From M3007 sp040397785 (lineage in GTDB: Bacteria; Bacteroidota; Bacteroidia; Chitinophagales; Saprospiraceae): a DNA stretch of 62,709 bases. Both the position numbers and the translations under genes were made by a program. Under the pieces are notes generated by a model that was not told the DNA's origin, did no database searches, and saw only the letters and a list, made by a program, of their open reading frames with translations. Position 1 is the stretch's first letter, and the number at the start of each line of letters is the position of its first letter. This document shows, piece by piece, positions 32,791-41,900 of the stretch. The DNA lies in assembly GCA_040397785.1 (NCBI GenBank), contig JBBAVI010000024.1, forward strand, positions 1 to 62,709, given 5' to 3'.

Positions 32791-33990
32791 TTATTGCGTG
32801 AGCGATGTTGTTTTGGATTTTTCTTTTCGGATCAGGAAAACGGCACCAGCAACCGCAATTAAAAACAGCGCCACAGAAATGATTTCCGCCTGGGTCATTT
32901 TTACCCCAAAAACGTCGTGTACTACATTGACCCGTATTTTTTCAATAATAAAGCGCTCTACGGCCGTCAACGCCAGGTACACAAAAAACAACAGGCCTTG
33001 AATTTTAATCCGCTTGCGCAACATCCACAAAATACCAATCACCACCGACATCATCAGGATTTCATATAGTGGGGTAGGGAACACCGGCTCAGAAAGTTGA
33101 TAGCAATAGTCCCAGGTGCAATTTTCAATCCCGACGCTGGGAACCGGATCGGTATGCGGGGTATTCAGCACATTGTGCGGGTAATTATAGGACCACATCC
33201 AATCGGGCAAAAAGCCCATCCATCCGGGTTTGGGTGCGTTATTTACGATGCCCCAATCACCGTCGCCCGACAATTGGCAACCAATGCGGCCTACGCCATA
33301 ACCCGTTGCCAAAGCAGGAGATACTGCATCGGCTGTTGGCCAGAACGGAATTTTGTGGCGATACATATAGGCGACGACTGCCAAAAAGCCCAGCACCAAG
33401 CCACCAAAAAAGGCCAATCCGCCGCCTGAAGTAAGCGAACCAATCGGGTCATTCAAAAAAGATTCCCAGTTGTCAAATAAGTCAAACAGTTTGGCACCCA
33501 AAATACCCCCCACGGCCGCCCAAACAGTTAGTTCACTGATGCGATCATGCGGAAACACCGTTACGGTACGTACAACCGGCGTTGCTTTTTGCTTTCGACG
33601 CGCATCCCACCAGGTAAGTCCACCCAAGGCCAAAGCGCCTACAATGCCCGCGCCCCACGCTATTTTACCCGATAAAATCACCGAGGCCGGATCGTGGCGA
33701 AACGCTTCAAAATGTTGCGCTGCGTACCACCCTTTGCCGCCCAGCAACAAACCGACCAACGCATTCATGGCAATTTCCATGACACCTGCTGGCCCGCCTT
33801 CTGTTACCGTCACTTTGTCGGGTTGGTACACCCCTTCCTGCGCTTTGCGGCGCAATTCGATGGAAAATACAATGGCGCTTGCTAAAAACGCAATGGCTAA
33901 GAAAAAGCCAAAGGTTTTGAAGATAGAAAGCCAGTTGTCGGGCGCAGTACCGATCAAACCATGAAACAAATAAGACAAATCAGGATACAT
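32791..33990 (-). CDS. lgt: Prolipoprotein diacylglyceryl transferase
   Basis: Inner-membrane enzyme that transfers diacylglycerol from phosphatidylglycerol to the lipobox cysteine of prolipoproteins. The 399 residues are longer than E. coli Lgt (291), with an N-terminal extension and extra loops typical of Bacteroidota members. The signature arginine-glycine block reads GYGVGRIGCQLSGDGDWG, and the C-terminal FPTPLYEILMMSVVIGIL and ERFIIEKIRVN match family blocks. About eight membrane segments. A minus-strand TATCTTTG promoter element lies at 34035-34042. Confidence 0.88.
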   Translation of the reverse strand: MYPDLSYLFHGLIGTAPDNWLSIFKTFGFFLAIAFLASAIVFSIELRRKAQEGVYQPDKVTVTEGGPAGVMEIAMNALVGLLLGGKGWYAAQHFEAFRHDPASVILSGKIAWGAGIVGALALGGLTWWDARRKQKATPVVRTVTVFPHDRISELTVWAAVGGILGAKLFDLFDNWESFLNDPIGSLTSGGGLAFFGGLVLGFLAVVAYMYRHKIPFWPTADAVSPALATGYGVGRIGCQLSGDGDWGIVNNAPKPGWMGFLPDWMWSYNYPHNVLNTPHTDPVPSVGIENCTWDYCYQLSEPVFPTPLYEILMMSVVIGILWMLRKRIKIQGLLFFVYLALTAVERFIIEKIRVNVVHDVFGVKMTQAEIISVALFLIAVAGAVFLIRKEKSKTTSLTQ

Positions 33991-34034
33991 AAGAAACGGG
34001 CACTAGGTTATGGCAATGGTGCATACATACCTGG

Positions 34035-34042
34035 CAAAGATA
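34035..34042 (-). promoter_or_regulatory. -7 element TATCTTTG for lgt-dinB
   Basis: A minus-strand match to TAnnTTTG, 45 bp before the lgt ATG. It sits in the loop of a small hairpin (CTGGC/GCCAG, 34031-34047). Confidence 0.55.
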
Positions 34043-34103
34043 GCCAGGGGAATGAATGTGACGTTTAATTTTGAGGTTTATCTTACCTAGAAGGGCAATA
34101 AGC

Positions 34104-35219
34104 CTATTCTTTCAACAATTTAACCAAAATTCCGCTTTTCATCCGTGGCTCAAAATAGGTGCTTTTGGGCGGCAAACTCTCACCTAAATCGGCCAAACCC
34201 ATCATATCATCGATATCTACCGGATACAACATAAAACCTACTCGGTCCATGCTGCTGCCCACCGCCTTTTTCATTCCTTCAAGTCCTTTACTGCCCTCTA
34301 CATAGGTGATGCGTGTGTCTGTGCGCACATCCTCGATGCCAAAAATATCGTGTAAAACCAGCTCATTCAACAAGTTAGCATCCAAAACAACGGTGCCGGC
34401 TGGATATCTGTCCAGAATTTCTTGCCGCAATTGCAAACTGTACCATTCTTTTTGGGCCAGGAGAATCATTTCGTGTTTATATGCGGGTTTGCGCGGACCA
34501 TCGAGCGGGGTTATTTCAAAACTTTTAGATAGTTTTACTACAAATTGTACCGGGCTGACCGTTTTCAATCCCGATAAAACCCGGTTGTAATCGAGTATAT
34601 CTAGTTGATCCACTGCAAAAAAAGCGCAAAAAAGATGGTCAAAATCATACTCCGGGCTTTTATCCTTCATGCGTTCGTGCAGCAAGGCCACCGTGGAAGT
34701 GCGGTGGTGCCCATCGGCAATATAAACGCCATGGATATTGGCCGAAAACAGATCTTGTACCATGCGAATTTCCTCGGGGTTTGTAACGGTCCAAACCCGA
34801 TGGGTTTCTTCATCGCGTACAAAACGGGTGCTAAAAAGCGGCGTATGGGTTTGTGTAAACGTTTCTAGCCATCGATTGATCGCTGGAATGGATGGGTAAG
34901 TAAGCAACACGGGCTTAAGAATAGCGTTCCAACGCAAAAACAACTGCATTTGCTGGTCTTCGCGTTCGCTAAGCGTTTTTTCGTGCTTCTTTACCTTGCC
35001 ATCAAAAAAATCTTCTACCTCATTTAAGCCAATTAAACCGGTGTGTTTTCGGATTTTGGATTCAATTTGGTACACATACAAGGCATCTTGTTTCAACTTT
35101 TCAAAAAAGCCGTGGTCCTGAAATGTACGAAATGACTCCTTCGCATCGTTGCAGAAGACATCCGGTGAGGCAATAAAATCGAAATTGGGATAAAGCGCCT
35201 GAAAAGGTTTGAGTTTCAT
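34104..35219 (-). CDS. DUF1015-family protein
   Basis: A 371-residue cytosolic protein of a widespread uncharacterised family. Recognisable family blocks: LKPFQALYPNFDFIASPDVF at the start, LYVYQIESKIRKHTGLIGLN, the invariant YIADGHHRTSTVALLHE (about 165-182) and DYNRVLSGL. The GHHR motif has led others to suggest phosphotransfer or kinase-like activity; in many Bacteroidota the gene sits beside serC/serA, which is not the case here, although sdaA is only a few kb away. A minus-strand TACCTTTG lies just upstream. Confidence 0.85.
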   Translation of the reverse strand: MKLKPFQALYPNFDFIASPDVFCNDAKESFRTFQDHGFFEKLKQDALYVYQIESKIRKHTGLIGLNEVEDFFDGKVKKHEKTLSEREDQQMQLFLRWNAILKPVLLTYPSIPAINRWLETFTQTHTPLFSTRFVRDEETHRVWTVTNPEEIRMVQDLFSANIHGVYIADGHHRTSTVALLHERMKDKSPEYDFDHLFCAFFAVDQLDILDYNRVLSGLKTVSPVQFVVKLSKSFEITPLDGPRKPAYKHEMILLAQKEWYSLQLRQEILDRYPAGTVVLDANLLNELVLHDIFGIEDVRTDTRITYVEGSKGLEGMKKAVGSSMDRVGFMLYPVDIDDMMGLADLGESLPPKSTYFEPRMKSGILVKLLKE

Positions 35220-35242
35220 GAATATGCTTGGTTAAGGCTTGA

Positions 35243-35250
35243 CAAAGGTA
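35243..35250 (-). promoter_or_regulatory. -7 element TACCTTTG for the DUF1015 gene
   Basis: The minus strand reads TACCTTTG 24 bp before the ATG at 35219; a TTG (minus strand, 35268-35270) lies 17 bp further upstream, slightly short of the ideal 19-20 bp. Confidence 0.6.
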
Positions 35251-35337
35251 GGTTTTTTTCAAAAAGCCAACGCCGGAAAGCTTTTTTACCACACATTGGA
35301 AAAATAAACGATCTTAGCCCCGTCGTTTTGAATCATA

Positions 35338-35499
35338 AGACTTGTTGCGGTGGGAAGTAAAACGACAAAAACAGTTCATTTTTTGGCCTTCAAGGCTTTT
35401 TTTCTTGTGCGTAGCAGCGCTACGGACAAGAAAAAAAACGAAGAAGGGCGGAAAATGGGCGTTTTTACGTCGTTTTCAACTACCCTCTGCAACAAGTCT
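35338..35499 (+). mobile_element. 162-bp palindromic MITE-like element, copy A
   Basis: The element begins AGACTTGTTGC and ends GCAACAAGTCT (11-bp perfect terminal inverted repeats). It is an imperfect palindrome throughout, with a strong central hairpin (TTCTTGTGCGTAGC ... GCTACGGACAAGAA) flanked by A/T tracts. Copy B at 37295-37456 has the same length and is the reverse complement with about seven mismatches. It has no coding capacity. Strand is arbitrary (this copy taken as +). Confidence 0.88.
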
Positions 35500-35545
35500 A
35501 TAAATTAATCCATCTTTAACACCTTTGCCCCATAACCGCTTATCT

Positions 35546-37165
35546 ATGAAGCAGTTCATTGCCGCCTTACTTTTTTTGATCCCATTTTTTTCACATGTCC
35601 TTTCAGCCCAGTCGGTTTCTGAATTGGAGGCGCGTCTGCGACGTGCGAATTCCAAATCGGATAAACTTAGCCTAAACTACCAATTGGCTGAAAAATTGCT
35701 GCCCACAAGTCCTGCCAAAGCAGCAGAATACGCCCAAAATGCCAACCAGATTGCCGTTGAAGTGGGCGACAAACGCAAAGAAACGGATGCAGCAAACTTG
35801 AGCGCCGATGCCATGTATCGGGCGCGCAACTTTAAAGAAGCCGCTACCCGTTACAACCGCGCCTGGAACACCGCCCGCAATTACGGCTTCCGGGAAGTAG
35901 CTCTGAATGCCTCTGAAAAATTGCAAGACATTGCCCTTAAACAAAACGATTTTAAGGAAGCACTCAAGTGGAGCCGCGAAACCATCAGTTACCTCAAAGA
36001 AACGGGCGGCGGCGGAAGAAGCGGTGGGGAAAGTCAGCGCAAAATTGAAAATCAACTCGCCCTGATCGATGCCGAAAACCGCGCATTAAAATCCCAACTC
36101 GCCCAACTTTCCGGCCAAAGTCAAAATATCGCCACCACCTACGAGGAACAATTGCGGCAGGTGCAGGAAAAAACGCAAGCGCAGATAAGCCAACAAGAGG
36201 CTAAAATCAGTGGATTGGCACAAGAAAATCAATCCAAGGACTCCAGTTACAGGTATGTTACGCGCAAATTGGATTTCCTTTCGAAAGAACAAATGATCGA
36301 CTCGGTGGTGCTGGCGCAGCAGGAGCGAGAAATTCAAACCCAAAAGACGTTAATTGCCGAAAAGGAGTTAGAAAAGGAAAAAAGCGACTCTTTGCGCAAT
36401 CTCTTGGCCCTGGTACTGGCATTTATGGGGGTAATTGCGGTGCTTTTTTATGCCCGCTACCGCGCCAAAAAAAGAACGGCCAACGAGTTGCAGCAAAAAA
36501 ATAAACTAGTAGAAGCCGAACAACAGCGCAGTAATACCTTGTTGCTCAATATTTTGCCGCCCGCCATTGCCGAGGAATTAAAAGCCCGTAATAAAGTGGC
36601 TGCCCGCAAATATGATCAGGCGACCGTGATGTTTATTGATTTTAAGGGCTTTACCCACGTTGCCGAACAACTCAGTCCCGAAATGCTGGTAGAGGAACTC
36701 GATTTTTGTTTTTCTAATTTTGACCGCATCATCGGACAGCACCGCATCGAAAAAATCAAGACCATCGGCGATGCGTACATGTGCGCGAGCGGCCTATCGG
36801 ACATGAACGCCAGTCCAACGGATATTGTAAAAGCCGCCCTTGAAATTCAGGACTTTATGTTGGCGCTCAAAGCCGAACGCCTCAACCGGGGCATGCCGTT
36901 TTTCGAAGCCCGGGTGGGTATCCACGTTGGTCCGGTCGTTGCCGGGGTGGTAGGCGCCAAAAAATTTGCCTACGATATTTGGGGCGATACCGTGAATATT
37001 GCAGCCCGTATGGAAGAGGCTTGCGAGCCGGGCCACGTAAATGTGAGTGAAGCTGCACATTGGCTCGCCAAATACGAATTTGAATGGCAGTACCGCGGCA
37101 AGGTGGCCGCGAAGAATAAGGGGATGATGGATATGTATTATGTTACCTCGGTTAAGCAATTCTAA
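35546..37165 (+). CDS. TPR-containing transmembrane adenylate cyclase (class III)
   Basis: A 539-residue signalling protein making cAMP. From ATG 35546: signal peptide MKQFIAALLFLIPFFSHVLS, TPR-like periplasmic helices (about 25-150: AAEYAQNANQIAVEVGDKRK, EAATRYNRAWNTARNYGFRE), coiled coil (about 165-280), one membrane helix (about 286-306), a short coiled linker (QRSNTLLLNILPPAIAEEL) and a class III catalytic domain (about 350-535). Catalytic features: FIDFKGFT and IGDAYM with the two metal Asp residues, Lys in IEKIKTIGD for adenine, and GDTVNIAARM with Thr in place of the usual Asp and the transition-state Asn/Arg. The Lys/Thr pair points to adenylate cyclase class IIIb. Two inverted 162-bp elements flank the gene. 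Confidence 0.85.
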   Translation: MKQFIAALLFLIPFFSHVLSAQSVSELEARLRRANSKSDKLSLNYQLAEKLLPTSPAKAAEYAQNANQIAVEVGDKRKETDAANLSADAMYRARNFKEAATRYNRAWNTARNYGFREVALNASEKLQDIALKQNDFKEALKWSRETISYLKETGGGGRSGGESQRKIENQLALIDAENRALKSQLAQLSGQSQNIATTYEEQLRQVQEKTQAQISQQEAKISGLAQENQSKDSSYRYVTRKLDFLSKEQMIDSVVLAQQEREIQTQKTLIAEKELEKEKSDSLRNLLALVLAFMGVIAVLFYARYRAKKRTANELQQKNKLVEAEQQRSNTLLLNILPPAIAEELKARNKVAARKYDQATVMFIDFKGFTHVAEQLSPEMLVEELDFCFSNFDRIIGQHRIEKIKTIGDAYMCASGLSDMNASPTDIVKAALEIQDFMLALKAERLNRGMPFFEARVGIHVGPVVAGVVGAKKFAYDIWGDTVNIAARMEEACEPGHVNVSEAAHWLAKYEFEWQYRGKVAAKNKGMMDMYYVTSVKQF

Positions 37166-37180
37166 GAGCGAGGAATAGTG

Positions 37181-37273
37181 AAGGAATTCCACGGAGGAGC
37201 ACAGAGGTATGGAGGGGCACAGCGTTTTTTTCTCCGTGGAACTCCGTACCTCTGTGACGCTCCGTGGCACCCT
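37181..37273. repeat. Imperfect palindrome, ACGGAG/CACAGAG family, copy 2
   Basis: The left arm (CCACGGAG-GAG-CACAGAGGTA-T-GGAG) and right arm (CTCC-G-TACCTCTGTG-ACG-CTCCGTGG) pair with only the short interruptions shown; a T-rich centre lies between. The best-preserved copy of the family in this window. It follows the cyclase gene. Confidence 0.88.
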
Positions 37274-37294
37274 TCGCACTCGGTGCCCTCCAAT

Positions 37295-37456
37295 AGACTT
37301 GTTGCGGTGGGAAGTTGAAAACGACGTAAAAACGCCCATTTTCCGCCCTTCTGCGTTTTTTTTCTTGTCCGTAGCGCTGCTACGCACAAGAAAAAAAGCC
37401 TTGAAGGCCAAAAAATGGTCTGTTTTTGTCGTTTTACTCCCCACCGCAACAAGTCT
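37295..37456 (-). mobile_element. 162-bp palindromic MITE-like element, copy B (inverted)
   Basis: Same 162-bp length and same 11-bp ends as copy A, in the opposite orientation; about 96% identical by eye after reverse complementing. It ends 5 bp before the stop codon of the convergently oriented sdaA gene, so insertion did not disturb the reading frame. Confidence 0.88.
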
Positions 37457-37461
37457 AATAT

Positions 37462-38871
37462 TTAGCACTCCGCCAAATTAACCGAAATGTGCAAAGCCAA
37501 GCCCCCGTCTGCCGTCTCTTTGTACTTGGTATTCATATCGGCAGCCGTTTCTTTCATCGTACGAATGACCGTATCCAGGCTCACCTTTGCTTTACTCGGG
37601 TCGCTTTCCAGGGCAATTTGACTGGCCGTAATCGCCTTGATCGCACCCATTGTATTGCGCTCGATGCACGGAATTTGCACCAAACCGCCAATGGGGTCGC
37701 AAGTCATGCCAAGGTGGTGCTCCATTGCAATTTCGGCTGCCATTTGCACTTGTTCGGGGGAGCCGCCGAGGCATTCTGTGAGCGCAGCCGCAGCCATGGC
37801 GGAAGAAACGCCAATTTCGGCCTGACAACCACCCATCGCCGCAGAAATCGTGGCACCTTTTTTAAACAAACTGCCCAATTCGCCCGCCGTTAATAAAAAA
37901 CGCACGATGTCATCATCGCCGCTAAAGTTTTCGCTGAAACATACATGGTACATCAATACCGCCGGAATTACCCCCGCCGCGCCATTGGTTGGTGCCGTAA
38001 CCACCCGACTAAAGGCCGCATTTTCTTCGTTTACAGCCAGGGCAAAGCAACTCACCCATTTTAAAATCTGCTGAAACGTGTGTCCACCGCGGCTAATTTG
38101 CATCATCCACTCATCCACGTTATAGTAAGGTCTTCCACCAAGCAATTTAGAACTCATTGGATGTGCCCGCCGCGTAACCCCCAAACCACCCGGCAAGGTG
38201 CCCGTAGTGTGACACCCCTTGTAAATACACAACTTCATCACCTCCCAAATATTGAGCAGACCTGACCGAATCGCTTCCGGCGAACGCCACATCAGTTCGT
38301 TGGCAAACACAATCTCCGGGATGGTTTTATTCAGTTTTGAACAAAAAGCAGACAAATCCTCTGCTTTTTCGATCGTATAAGGCAAGTTTAACTCCGACGA
38401 TAAATACTCGTCGCCTTCTTTTACTACAAATCCGCCGCCAATCGAATAATAGGTATGCGAAACACCGGTCCCATCATAATAAAATGCCCTGAATGTAAGC
38501 CCATTGGCATGGTAAGGCAACGCATAATCCTTGTGAAACACAATATGGTGCTCCGGATTAAAATCGATTTCCTTTTTGCCTTCCAAACTGATTTTACACG
38601 TCTTTTGAATCTTTTCAATAGTCGGGGTCACCGCATCCACTGGAATACTTACAGGATCATCGCCGTTCAAGCCCAACTGTACAGCGATATCCGTACCGTG
38701 TCCGCGCCCGGTTTTGGCCAAAGATCCATACAGTTCTACCTGCACGGATTCAACCATCTCTAAATTAATTTCCTTTAAAAAACGTTGCGCAGCCCGCCAA
38801 GGCCCCATCGTATGGGAACTCGACGGACCAATACCAATTTTAAATATATCAAATACGCTAATTCGTTCCAT
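37462..38871 (-). CDS. sdaA: L-serine dehydratase, single-chain [4Fe-4S] type
   Basis: Deaminates L-serine to pyruvate with a [4Fe-4S] cluster. The 469 residues combine the beta and alpha parts in one chain, as in E. coli SdaA: the start with GIGPSSSHTMGP (13-24), PTNGAAGVIPAVL in the middle, and the cluster region MTCDPIGGLVQIPCIERN with the expected cysteines near the C-terminus, ending ISVNLAEC. The start at 38871 is ATG. The gene lies between the 162-bp element and the second TTAGTTG inverted repeat, and so is insulated from icmF. Confidence 0.93.
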   Translation of the reverse strand: MERISVFDIFKIGIGPSSSHTMGPWRAAQRFLKEINLEMVESVQVELYGSLAKTGRGHGTDIAVQLGLNGDDPVSIPVDAVTPTIEKIQKTCKISLEGKKEIDFNPEHHIVFHKDYALPYHANGLTFRAFYYDGTGVSHTYYSIGGGFVVKEGDEYLSSELNLPYTIEKAEDLSAFCSKLNKTIPEIVFANELMWRSPEAIRSGLLNIWEVMKLCIYKGCHTTGTLPGGLGVTRRAHPMSSKLLGGRPYYNVDEWMMQISRGGHTFQQILKWVSCFALAVNEENAAFSRVVTAPTNGAAGVIPAVLMYHVCFSENFSGDDDIVRFLLTAGELGSLFKKGATISAAMGGCQAEIGVSSAMAAAALTECLGGSPEQVQMAAEIAMEHHLGMTCDPIGGLVQIPCIERNTMGAIKAITASQIALESDPSKAKVSLDTVIRTMKETAADMNTKYKETADGGLALHISVNLAEC

Positions 38872-38878
38872 GGTTTAG

Positions 38879-38974
38879 GTTTTAGTTGTTAGTTGTTAGT
38901 TGTTAGTTTTTAGTTATTTTGATGGAGCCTTGCCTCCAACGAACAACTCACAACGAATAACTAACAACTAAAAT
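38879..38974. repeat. TTAGTTGTTAG inverted repeat, copy 2
   Basis: The left arm is four tandem copies of TTAGTTG-type words and the right arm contains CTAACAACTAAAA, with a short unique centre (GATGGAGCCTTGCCTCC). It lies between the icmF stop codon and the sdaA start, so readthrough from icmF may be stopped here. Same family as 7760-7848. Confidence 0.82.
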
Positions 38975-41900
38975 CACATATTTCGGCGGTACTGTCCGCC
39001 CACTGCATACAAGGCACGGGTGATTTGTCCCAAGGAACAGCATTTCACGGCTTCTAGCAAAGATTCGAAGATGTTTCCATTTTCGATGGCTATTTTTTGC
39101 AAAGCCCGCAGTATTTCGGGGGCTTTTTCGGCATTGGCTTCGTGCAATTTGCGCAAAGTTTGAATTTGGGCTTCCTTTTCCTCCTCGGTTGCGCGAATTA
39201 CTTCCGCTGGTAAAATGGTGGGTGAGCCTTCGCTCGACAAAAAGGTATTTACCCCGATCAAAGGTAATTCGCCGGTGTGCTTTAGGGTCTCGTAATACAA
39301 GCTTTCTTCTTGGATTTTGCCGCGTTGGTACATGGTTTCCATAGCGCCCAATACGCCACCGCGTTCGGTGATGCGGTCAAATTCAAGTAAAACGGCCGCT
39401 TCCACTAGGTCGGTCAATTCTTCAATGATAAAGGAACCTTGCAGCGGATTTTCATTTTTCGACAAACCCAATTCGTGGTTGATAATCAATTGAATGGCCA
39501 TGGCCCGACGCACCGATTCTTCGGTTGGCGTTGTGATGGCCTCGTCGTACGCATTGGTATGCAGCGAGTTACAATTGTCGTAAATGGCGTACAAAGCCTG
39601 TAAGGTGGTCCGAATATCGTTAAAGGCAATTTCCTGTGCATGCAGCGAGCGGCCCGAGGTTTGAATATGGTATTTCAACATCTGGCTGCGTTCGTTGGCG
39701 CCATACAGGTGTTTCATGGCTTTTGCCCAGAGTTTGCGCGCTACCCGACCAATGACGGCGTATTCAGGATCGACGCCATTGGAGAAGAAAAACGACAAAT
39801 TGGGCGCAAAATCATCCACTTTCATGCCCCGGCTGCGGTAATATTCTACAAATGTAAAGCCGTTGGCCAAGGTGAAAGCCAATTGCGAAATCGGGTTGGC
39901 ACCCGCTTCGGCAATGTGGTAACCAGAGATGGAAACCGAGTAAAAATTGCGTACTTTGTTGTGAATGAATGACTCTTGTACATCGCCCATTACCCGCAAA
40001 CTAAATTCTGTGGAAAAAATGCAGGTATTTTGAGCCTGATCTTCTTTCAAAATATCGGCCTGTACGGTGCCGCGTACCGATTGCAATGCCTTCGCGCGGA
40101 TAACCGCGTACACCTCTGCGGGCAAAACCTCATCGCCGGTAATGCCTAAGAGCATTAAACCGAGGCCATTGTTGCCTTCTGGCAAACCATCTTCGCCAAA
40201 TCCCTGGTATTTCGGGCGCTCCAGACCGAGGTCTTCGTATTTTGCTTTTAGTTTGGCCTCCACCTGTGCTTCCAGGCCATTTGCGCGGATGTACTGTTCA
40301 CATTGCTGATCAATGGCTGCATTCATGAAAAACGCGGCAACCGTCGCTGCCGGGCCATTGATCGTCATCGATACTGAAGTCGTGGGCGAACAAAGGTCAA
40401 AACCGGAATACAGTTTTTTGGCATCATCCAAACAACAAACCGAAACACCTGAGTTGCCAATTTTACCATATATATCTGGCCGATATTCAGGATCTTCTCC
40501 GTAAAGTGTTACGGAATCGAAGGCGGTAGACAAGCGGGCCGCGGGCAAACCTTTGCTCACGTAATGGAAACGACGGTTGGTTCGTTCCGGTCCGCCTTCG
40601 CCCGCGAACATGCGTGTAGGATCTTCGCCCTGGCGTTTGAATGGAAATACGCCAGCGGTATAGGGAAATTCGCCGGGTACATTTTCTTGCAAACTCCAGC
40701 GCAGAATTTCGCCCCAATCTTTGAAGCGCGGGGTGGAAACTTTCGGTATTTTTGTGTGGCTGAGACTTTCGGTATGCGTTTTTACCTTAATCGCTTTATC
40801 GCGCACCATGTACACATATTCGTCGGCAGCATACCGCGCGCGTTTGGCATCCCATTGTTCCAAAATGCGGAGGCAATCGCCATCAAGGTCTTTTTTAAGG
40901 TCTTCAAATTGTTGATCCAACAGCACGATGACCTGTTTGGCGGCCTCATCGTTGCGGGCATTCAACAATTCGATGCTGGTTTTGAGGGCAAATAAATTGC
41001 GAGCAATCCCCACCTGTTTTTCTACCCAGGCATCAAATTTTCGGTTATTTTCGCTGATTTCGGATAAATAACGCACCCGTTGCGGCGGAATGATGTATAT
41101 TTTTTCCGATTGATCTTTGCCAATGGCCATGTGGGTATGGAAATCTACGCCCGTTTTATCGCGCAACAAATCCATAATACGGCGGTACAATTGATTGACC
41201 CCCGGATCATTAAACTGGCTGGCGATGCAGCCGAATACCGGCATTTCATCGACGGCGGTATCCCAGGCATTGCGGTTGCGTTGCACTTGTTTGCGCACAT
41301 CGCGCAGGGCATCCAGGGCTCCGCGTTTATCGAATTTGTTGATGGCGATAACATCCGCAAAATCAAGCATGTCAATTTTTTCCAATTGGGTGGCTGCGCC
41401 AAATTCAGGCGTCATCACGTACAAACTCAGGTCGCTGTGGTCAACAATTTCTGTATCACTTTGCCCGATTCCACTCGTTTCGAGGATAATCAGGTCGTAA
41501 TGCGCAGCTTTCAGGATTTCAACGGCCGATTGTACATATTTGGAAAGGGCCAGGTTGCTTTGTCGGGTCGCAAGCGAGCGCATGTACACCCGTCCACGCG
41601 CGAGTTCCGGGTTCAGGGCATTCATTCGAATCCGATCGCCGAGCAACGCACCACCGGTTTTGCGTTTCGACGGATCGACCGACACGATCGCGATCGATTT
41701 ATCGGTGGAATCGAGCAAAAAACGGCGAATGAGTTCATCCACCAGCGACGATTTTCCTGCGCCGCCCGTACCCGTAATGCCTAAAACGGGTGTTTTTTTA
41801 TCAGAAGTCGTGCTGCTTTTAAGCAGGGTAGGGCGAATATCCGATTCAAAAAAGTCGGGATTGTTTTCTGCAATGGTAATCAGTCGGGCGACACTGCCTG

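Noticed and set aside
35338..37456. Composite transposon carrying the cyclase gene
   Set aside because: The flanking elements have no transposase and no target duplications could be recognised outside them; they are called MITE-like only.
38879..38974. CRISPR-like array of TTAGTTG units
   Set aside because: Units are 7-10 bp, contiguous, without unique spacers, and form an inverted repeat. No cas genes are present in the window.
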